NCBI RefSeq assembly: GCF_001305855.1
Contig: NZ_LIXZ01000002.1
Span: forward strand, 1-64,000
Length of the DNA: 64,000 nucleotides
From: Rossellomorea vietnamensis
GTDB taxonomy: Bacteria; Bacillota; Bacilli; Bacillales; Bacillaceae_B
Reading direction: 5' to 3'
Position 1 is the first letter of the stretch, and each line of letters begins with the position of its first letter. Under the pieces are notes generated by a model. The model saw only the letters and a program-made list of their open reading frames with translations, was not told the DNA's origin and ran no database searches. Made by a program: the position numbers and the translations under genes. Shown piece by piece: positions 59,249 to 64,000 of the stretch.

Positions 59249-60246
59249 TGGTCCGGCACCTCCAGTTGGAAATGGTCATACACAAGATGAGTGACGACCC
59301 TCCCTCTCGGCGTCCGCTGGATGAATCCAATCTGCAAAAGGTATGGCTCGTACACATCTTCAATCGTATGGGACTCTTCCCCGATGCTTGCGGCGATCGT
59401 ATCGAGTCCCACTGGTCCTCCCCTGAAGCGCTCGATGATCCCTTTAAGAAGCTTATGGTCGATATGATCAAGACCTAATTTATCGACCTGAAGAAGCTCA
59501 AGGGCTTCCCGTGAAAGGGTTGTGGTAATATCCCCATTCCCCTTCACCTGGGCAAAATCCCTTACCCTCCTGAGTAGCCGATTGGCGATACGAGGGGTCC
59601 CTCTCGACCTCCGCGCCAATTCTTCAGAAGCTGTCGCTTCGATCTTCGTGTTCAAAATCGCAGCGGTCCGCTGCACGATTTCATTCAACTGTTCTTCATT
59701 ATAATATTCCAACCGGCATAAAACACCAAATCGATCTCGAAGGGGAGCCGATAAGGCACCGGCACGGGTCGTCGCCCCCACCAGAGTGAAAGGCGGAAGA
59801 TCCAAACGGACAGACCGTGCACTGGGACCATTGCCGATGACAATATCCAAACAGAAATCTTCCATTGCCGGATAAAGAACCTCTTCGATCGCCCGGGGCA
59901 GCCGGTGGATTTCATCGATGAACAATACGTCACCGGGCTCGAGTGCCGTAAGGACGGCGGCCAGATCTCCCGGTCTCTCGATCGCCGGTCCTGAGGTCGT
60001 GCGTAAGTTCACACCCATCTCATTGGCAATGACGGCGGCAAGGGTCGTTTTCCCTAATCCCGGCGGTCCGTAAAGAAGGACATGATCCAGGGTCTCCTGT
60101 CTCATCTTTGCCGCTTCGATGAAAACCTCAAGATTATGCTTTACCTTATCTTGCCCAATATATTGTTTTATTGTCTGTGGACGCAAGGAATATTCAAAGG
60201 AATCTTCATTTAATTCTGATTCACCTGATACGATTCTGTCTTCCAT
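59245..60246 (-). CDS. ruvB: Holliday junction branch-migration ATPase RuvB
   Basis: The 333-aa AAA+ hexameric motor drives branch migration with RuvA. Walker A is GPPGLGKTT (residues 60-68), Walker [10 protein letters not shown], sensor 1 GATTRAG, arginine finger region APLRDRFG, and a C-terminal winged helix. It begins 27 bases after ruvA. Confidence 0.97.
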   Translation of the reverse strand: MEDRIVSGESELNEDSFEYSLRPQTIKQYIGQDKVKHNLEVFIEAAKMRQETLDHVLLYGPPGLGKTTLAAVIANEMGVNLRTTSGPAIERPGDLAAVLTALEPGDVLFIDEIHRLPRAIEEVLYPAMEDFCLDIVIGNGPSARSVRLDLPPFTLVGATTRAGALSAPLRDRFGVLCRLEYYNEEQLNEIVQRTAAILNTKIEATASEELARRSRGTPRIANRLLRRVRDFAQVKGNGDITTTLSREALELLQVDKLGLDHIDHKLLKGIIERFRGGPVGLDTIAASIGEESHTIEDVYEPYLLQIGFIQRTPRGRVVTHLVYDHFQLEVPDH

Positions 60247-60273
60247 TTAGACTTCCTCCTTTCATATTAGTCC

Positions 60274-60885
60274 TTATTTCAAGAGAAGTTGAAGGGCTTT
60301 CCTGATGATTTCGTCTGACGAATGCCCTTCCCCTTTCAGTTTAGGGGTGATTTTCTTAATTTCCCGTTCAGAGTAGCCCAGGGCTTTAAGGGCAAGGATG
60401 GCTTCATCAAATGCCTCATCCTTTCCAAGGGACACTTCCGCCTCCTCATGATCTGAGAACAGGCTAGGGAAATAATCAGGCACAACATCCTGGAGCTTCC
60501 CTTTTAAATCCAATATCATCTGACGGGCCGTCTTCTTCCCGACACCCGGGAACTTCGTCAGGAAACTTTCATTCTCTTCTTCAATGGCCGTGATCACCTG
60601 CTGCGGGGCACCTGATGCCAGAATCGCCAAGGCTCCCTTTGGCCCGATCCCCGAAACATTTAATAGTTTCATAAAGAGCAGCTTCTCTTCGATGGCAAGA
60701 AACCCGTAAAGGGCAATAAGGTCTTCCCTCACATGCTGATATGTAAAAATCTGAATCTCTTGATTTTGATATTTAGAATACACAAATGGATTCGCCGTAT
60801 ACAGCTGATACCCGATTCCATTATTCTCCACCACAACATACTCGGGACCCACTTGACTGACCGTCCCTTTAATATATTCATACAT
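60274..60885 (-). CDS. ruvA: Holliday junction-binding protein RuvA
   Basis: The 203-aa protein binds four-way junctions and loads RuvB. The N-terminal OB fold ([20 protein letters not shown]), two helix-hairpin-helix motifs ([17 protein letters not shown] and [20 protein letters not shown]) and the C-terminal RuvB-contact domain ([17 protein letters not shown]) are all present. The ATG at 60885 follows GGGGAGAG; upstream codons are not supported. Confidence 0.96.
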   Translation of the reverse strand: MYEYIKGTVSQVGPEYVVVENNGIGYQLYTANPFVYSKYQNQEIQIFTYQHVREDLIALYGFLAIEEKLLFMKLLNVSGIGPKGALAILASGAPQQVITAIEEENESFLTKFPGVGKKTARQMILDLKGKLQDVVPDYFPSLFSDHEEAEVSLGKDEAFDEAILALKALGYSEREIKKITPKLKGEGHSSDEIIRKALQLLLK

Positions 60886-61070
60886 TCCATTCTCTCCCCA
60901 TTTGGTACAACTTCCTGTTTTATTCTTTTGTCTCACATTCCTATTCAAAAAGACATATAAAATCTATTGTATCATATCACTATTTGATGGGATGGGAAAG
61001 GGAGACGAAAGAGAAACACCTGTTCTTATTTTATCAAAGAATGTGTAGAATGGGCAGAGGGTTCTATAAA

Positions 61071-61101
61071 TAAAAAAACCAGTGGCATATGCACTGGTTT
61101 C
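61071..61101 (-). terminator. Terminator of bofC
   Basis: AAACCAGTG pairs with CACTGGTTT around CATATG-type loop bases; T7 follows on the minus strand. Confidence 0.9.
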
Positions 61102-61107
61102 CCGCTG

Positions 61108-61656
61108 TTATTTAGGAACGGAGTAGGGTTTATATTGTTCGAGTACCTCTTCGTACTCCTGCTTCGACTTAATGGGGATGCCTTTGACGAGGTCATCGTG
61201 ACGCTTACTCTCAAGCTTCCCTACATCAATCTGGAAGAAGGATTGAATGATTTCCGCTTGTCCGGGTTTGCCGTTAAAGATGGACAGGACACCCTTATCC
61301 GATATGCCGAAGTAGCCATTGGTCTTGAGAAGAGGCGAAATATCATCCATCTTCTTCTGGAACACAATTTGTTCTTCCGTCATATCCATCAGCTGCCAAT
61401 CGTCATACGCTGCCCAGAAGTCTTCCATGCTCCAAATCGTTTCCTGCACGATTTCCTCACTCACTTCCCCGTCCAGATATACGCGTTCCAATATAACCGT
61501 GACCGTATGGGCGGACGCAACCTCAGCAGGGGTTTCGTTCAGCATCTCCAGGGAACTGCCGTCTGCAGCCTGTTTCTCTTCTGTATAAAAAAACGTGAAA
61601 TAAAACGCACCGATTAACAACATCACCATAAACACGATTCGAACCTTCATCGTCAT
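61108..61656 (-). CDS. bofC: Bypass-of-forespore protein C (BofC)
   Basis: The 182-aa exported protein has an N-terminal membrane/signal segment (IVFMVMLLIGAFYFTFFYTE) and the BofC domain, with VTVILERVYLDGEVSEE and a C-terminal domain containing NGYFGISDKGVLSIFNG. In B. subtilis it is made in the forespore and restrains SpoIVB, the protease that signals for pro-SigK processing; sigK is at the other end of this window. The ATG at 61656 follows GAGGTG by six bases. Confidence 0.92.
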   Translation of the reverse strand: MTMKVRIVFMVMLLIGAFYFTFFYTEEKQAADGSSLEMLNETPAEVASAHTVTVILERVYLDGEVSEEIVQETIWSMEDFWAAYDDWQLMDMTEEQIVFQKKMDDISPLLKTNGYFGISDKGVLSIFNGKPGQAEIIQSFFQIDVGKLESKRHDDLVKGIPIKSKQEYEEVLEQYKPYSVPK

Positions 61657-61763
61657 CGTGATCACCTCGAACTTGATTTATGTAACGCTCTATCCACTAG
61701 TCTTACCAAAGCCTGTTAAGAATATCCAACCTCCCCCAAACTTTTTAGGGACGGACCTCAACC

Positions 61764-61804
61764 CAAAAAAAGACTACCCAAGAGTATTCACTCTTTAAGT
61801 AGTC
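61764..61804 (-). terminator. Terminator of the coxA-like gene
   Basis: On the minus strand GGACTAC-TAAAGAGT pairs with ACTCTT-GTAGTC and is followed by T7. Confidence 0.8.
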
Positions 61805-61812
61805 CATCCTTG

Positions 61813-62550
61813 TTATCGGTTGATGCGGTCCTTTACTGACCGGAACATATCGTGCATGTCGAAGTTGATAGCGTCCCGCGGGCCACCGTCGCGTAAATCA
61901 TTGTCAATGTTTCTTACCCGGCTGAAGGTTCCCTCATCTGTCACCACTGAAACCGTTCTTCCGTTCAGATAAGGCTGCACGGCTTCTTTCACACGTGCTT
62001 TCGTTTCTTCGATTTTGCTATGATCATCCAGCTCAATGGCTATGAGGACATCCGTTCCATAGGCGACGGCACGAACGTCACTGACGTTTTCCACCTTCCC
62101 TGTCACATCGCCTATCTTCTCGGCGAGATCCCCTTCATATGCTGTATAATAGGATCTTCTTGCAGAACGGGTATTATCATCAAGATGTCCGTGATAATTC
62201 GCATCCCCGTGGCTTGCACGGGCATCCCTTGCCAGGAAGTTCTTATCATAATCAGCAAGTGGCCGGGACGGGTTCTTCGGATTTCCATTCTCGTCCCTCA
62301 CCTGAAGGAACTGGCGTTTCTTTTGACGGATATCCTGCCCTTCTTTTCCGGCAGAGTGATCATACATTTCAGTCAGAGGTCCGTCCCTCTCGTCCCGGTT
62401 GTCCCCGCCATGTCCCTCGTTGGAGTAGAAGCCAAGTGGCTCGTAGGAGTCTGAATAACGATCTTGAGCTTTTTCTTCTCCACTATTACATGCAGCGAGA
62501 CCCAGGGTCATGACGGCTGTTAATGGTACCATGAATAATCGTTTATTCAA
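61813..62550 (-). CDS. coxA: YhcN/YlaJ-family sporulation lipoprotein, CoxA-like
   Basis: The 245-aa lipoprotein has a signal peptide with lipobox LAAC (cysteine at residue 21), a polar low-complexity middle rich in Gly, Asp and Arg, and a C-terminal YhcN/YlaJ domain (VSDVRAVAYGTDVLIAIELD). In B. subtilis the CoxA (YrbB) cortex protein gene lies by safA, matching this location. The start is a TTG with GGGGG upstream. Naming as coxA rests on domain plus context and is not certain. Confidence 0.7.
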   Translation of the reverse strand: MNKRLFMVPLTAVMTLGLAACNSGEEKAQDRYSDSYEPLGFYSNEGHGGDNRDERDGPLTEMYDHSAGKEGQDIRQKKRQFLQVRDENGNPKNPSRPLADYDKNFLARDARASHGDANYHGHLDDNTRSARRSYYTAYEGDLAEKIGDVTGKVENVSDVRAVAYGTDVLIAIELDDHSKIEETKARVKEAVQPYLNGRTVSVVTDEGTFSRVRNIDNDLRDGGPRDAINFDMHDMFRSVKDRINR

Positions 62551-62654
62551 GTTACGTTTCCCCCTTCAACCCGATACTTGAGCATTTTTTCTGCTCACCA
62601 TTAGGTTGTGAAAGGACATTCGCTTTCATTCGGGTCAATGTTTGGAGACATCCC

Positions 62655-63629
62655 CTACAATTGGGTATTGATCCTTTTCACTTCTCCATGCAGTTCCTGA
62701 TTAAATTGCATCCGCTTGGAAAATTGCTGGATCGTCAAGTTCGTTAAATATCCCCATACCCGCTGTTTATACGATTGATCTTCCCTGATGAAGCGGTTCC
62801 ACTCCCTGAATACATCGGATGGATACATCAATGCAATGTGAAAGATGAGATGATCACGATAAGTATGGAACGGTCCCATTTCTTTGATACCACCGAGGGA
62901 CCAATTTAAATAGGGCAAGATCCGATTGCAATACTGGAGATCGTCCGTTATTTCCGTAGAGAGTGACATGAGATCGAAGTCAATCAAATAGACAGTCCCA
63001 TTCTTTCCCCTTAAAAAATTATGATGCGCCACATCTCCATGTGTGATGCAGTCTCCATATTCATGAATGCCGACCGATTTTAATTCTTTTAATGCCCATT
63101 TCCCCCATTCTAAATACGTATACAAATAATAGGGCTGAATGAATGCCTGCAAATAGGGGAGATTATATTGAAACTGCATCAGCCGTTTTTTCCATTTTTT
63201 CAGCCAATGATAATGAGGGATCTCTTCTGTCCATGAACCATGGATCCTTTTCGAAACGGCATGAAACTTTTTCATTACGAGCAATGCATCTTCTCTGTCA
63301 TCCGCCTGGTCGTATTGAATGGCCCTCGAAGTTTCCAGCCACATCGTAATACCGATAGGAGATCCTTCGAACAATAAAAGTTCCCGTTCATGAATGGGGT
63401 GAAACGGCAGGACATGATAAAACTTTTCACTTAATAGAGTTGATATCAACCGTTCCTGAAGCAGGAACTTCAACTGACTGGGAAATCGTTTGACGAACCA
63501 TTTACTCCCATGGCTTTTCAGCACCCATTTCCCTTCTTTAATCACTTTCAGGGATGCCCCGGGATCATTTAATTTATATCGCAAAAAAGAAAGGAGACGA
63601 TGTGAATAATCGTCCCCTCGTGCATGCAT
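62655..63629 (-). CDS. CotS/YsxE-family spore coat kinase-like protein
   Basis: The 324-aa protein has an aminoglycoside-phosphotransferase/choline-kinase fold: KWVLKSHGSKWFVKRF in the ATP-binding lobe, THGDVAHHNFL as the catalytic loop (HGD present) and LIDFDLMSL as the metal-binding loop. This is the pattern of the CotS, CotI, YutH and YsxE coat-associated group, some of which are active kinases. The ATG at 63629 lies right after the safA stop and uses GAGGGA inside the end of safA, so translation is coupled. In B. subtilis the analogous kinase-like gene ysxE follows spoVID instead. Confidence 0.82.
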   Translation of the reverse strand: MHARGDDYSHRLLSFLRYKLNDPGASLKVIKEGKWVLKSHGSKWFVKRFPSQLKFLLQERLISTLLSEKFYHVLPFHPIHERELLLFEGSPIGITMWLETSRAIQYDQADDREDALLVMKKFHAVSKRIHGSWTEEIPHYHWLKKWKKRLMQFQYNLPYLQAFIQPYYLYTYLEWGKWALKELKSVGIHEYGDCITHGDVAHHNFLRGKNGTVYLIDFDLMSLSTEITDDLQYCNRILPYLNWSLGGIKEMGPFHTYRDHLIFHIALMYPSDVFREWNRFIREDQSYKQRVWGYLTNLTIQQFSKRMQFNQELHGEVKRINTQL

Positions 63630-63630
63630 C

Positions 63631-64000
63631 TTATCCCTCAAAATCATCGTCATTGAAATTCGGCATGCTAAATGCTCTTGGACCGAACATTCCCGGTGAT
63701 CCCATTTGCATTCCCTGGCCTTGAGGTCCCATTGGCATTCCTTGAGGGCCCATCGGCATTCCCATTCCCTGGCCTTGAGGTCCCATTGGCATCCCCTGAG
63801 GGCCCATCGGCATTCCCATTCCCTGACCTTGAGGTCCCATCGGCATTCCTTGACCAGGCATTCCCTGACCCATCATTCCCGGACCGAAGCCGTATGGCTG
63901 TTGCATTCCTTGAGGCATTTGCTGCGGCATCATCGGTTGATGCATCATTTGACCTGATTTCGGTCCACCACATCCGCAATCCCCCTGGTCACTTGCTCCC
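63631..64000 (-). CDS. safA: SafA spore coat assembly protein, C-terminal part (cut by window edge)
   Basis: The frame is open to the right edge, so the N-terminus (LysM domain in SafA) is not visible. The seen part begins ...DQGDCGCGGPKSGQMMHQP and consists of a Met/Gly/Pro/Gln-rich tail with repeated MPMGPQGQGMG units and the acidic end NFNDDDFEG. SafA nucleates the inner spore coat and recruits coat proteins through such a low-complexity C-terminal region. Order safA-kinase-coxA fits a spore-coat gene cluster. Without the LysM part the name is likely but not proven. Confidence 0.72.
   Translation of the reverse strand, partial: GASDQGDCGCGGPKSGQMMHQPMMPQQMPQGMQQPYGFGPGMMGQGMPGQGMPMGPQGQGMGMPMGPQGMPMGPQGQGMGMPMGPQGMPMGPQGQGMQMGSPGMFGPRAFSMPNFNDDDFEG
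63705..63865 (-). repeat. Tandem coding repeat in the safA tail
   Basis: A 54-base unit encoding MPMGPQGQGMG plus MPMGPQG is repeated about two and a half times. On the plus strand it appears as recurring GGTCCCATTGGCATTCC and GGGCCCATCGGCATTCCC blocks. Copies are almost identical at the DNA level, suggesting recent expansion by slippage or unequal exchange. Confidence 0.85.

Noticed and set aside
63700-63860. Regular direct repeats that might suggest a CRISPR array
   Set aside because: The units are contiguous with no unique spacers and keep a reading frame, so they are coding repeats.
63668-63979. Frame encoding Asn/Gly/Ser-rich repeats, and its plus-strand His/Ser/Leu-rich counterpart
   Set aside because: Both are shifted readings of the safA 54-bp repeats. 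The frame ending in NFNDDDFEG has continuity to the window edge and fits SafA.

Overview
The window is 64 kb of chromosome from a spore-forming member of the Bacillaceae. The gene order follows the Bacillus subtilis segment that runs from sigK through alaS, recD2, trmU, cymR, rarA, aspS-hisS, relA, recJ, secDF, spoVB, tgt-queA and ruvBA to bofC and safA. Low-to-moderate GC, strong Shine-Dalgarno sequences, two T-box leaders, a 6S RNA and many sporulation genes all fit. It is not B. subtilis: a transglutaminase gene (tgl) and a yhcEFGHI-type ABC operon sit between rarA and tcdA, and a CotS-type kinase-like gene directly follows safA. A close species call cannot be made by eye. Nearly all genes are on the minus strand.

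Layout. 1-2.3 kb: the right end of an IS3-family element, a YjcZ-like microprotein, an uninterrupted sigK, and a run of very small minus-strand genes including a YrzI-family member. 2.3-6.6 kb: methionine-to-cysteine conversion operon yrrT-mtnN-mccA-mccB-yrhC, with two structured repeats after yrhC. 6.6-20.9 kb: yrzA, yrrS, pbpI, greA, udk, the tRNA wobble-uridine hydroxylation/methylation genes trhP2-trhP1-trmR, mltG, yrzB-ruvX-yrzL, alaS with a T-box, yrrI, yrzQ and yrzR. 21-22.8 kb: bioB and bioY behind a perfect BirA-type operator. 22.8-28.8 kb: recD2, yrrB, trmU, the cysteine desulfurase yrvO, and cymR. 29-30.6 kb: rarA (plus strand) followed by a second pair of structured repeats. 30.6-35.2 kb: tgl and the yhcEFGHI-type ABC/GntR operon with its operator. 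35.2-40.1 kb: tcdA, 6S RNA, aspS, hisS with a T-box, yrzK. 40.3-49.4 kb: SH3b amidase yrvJ, dtd, relA, apt, recJ, yrvD, a cation diffusion facilitator. 49.4-64 kb: secDF, comN, spoVB, yrbG, an ArsB/NhaD-type transporter, yrzE, yajC-tgt-queA-yrzS-ruvB-ruvA, bofC, a CoxA-like lipoprotein, the kinase-like gene, and the 3' end of safA.

Themes. Sulfur flow: YrrT/MtnN/MccA/MccB make cysteine, CymR is their known repressor, and YrvO delivers cysteine sulfur to TrmU for tRNA thiolation. tRNA work is dense: AlaRS, AspRS, HisRS, TrmU, TrhP1/2-TrmR, TcdA, Tgt/QueA and Dtd. DNA repair: RuvA, RuvB, RuvX, RecJ, RecD2, RarA. Sporulation: SigK, BofC, SpoVB, SafA, a CoxA-like protein, Tgl and the kinase-like protein.

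The most notable unexplained structure is a family of about 125-bp elements in two distant loci (2301-2550 and 30282-30530). Paired arms differ between copies but keep complementarity, which points to selection on a folded structure. Other items worth a look are a self-contained 26-aa microgene unit, apparent AUU and AUC start codons (yrvJ, yrzE), a terminator-like leader before mccA, and a probable Asp specifier in the hisS-aspS T-box. I saw no CRISPR array, tRNA, rRNA, prophage or recognisable defence system.
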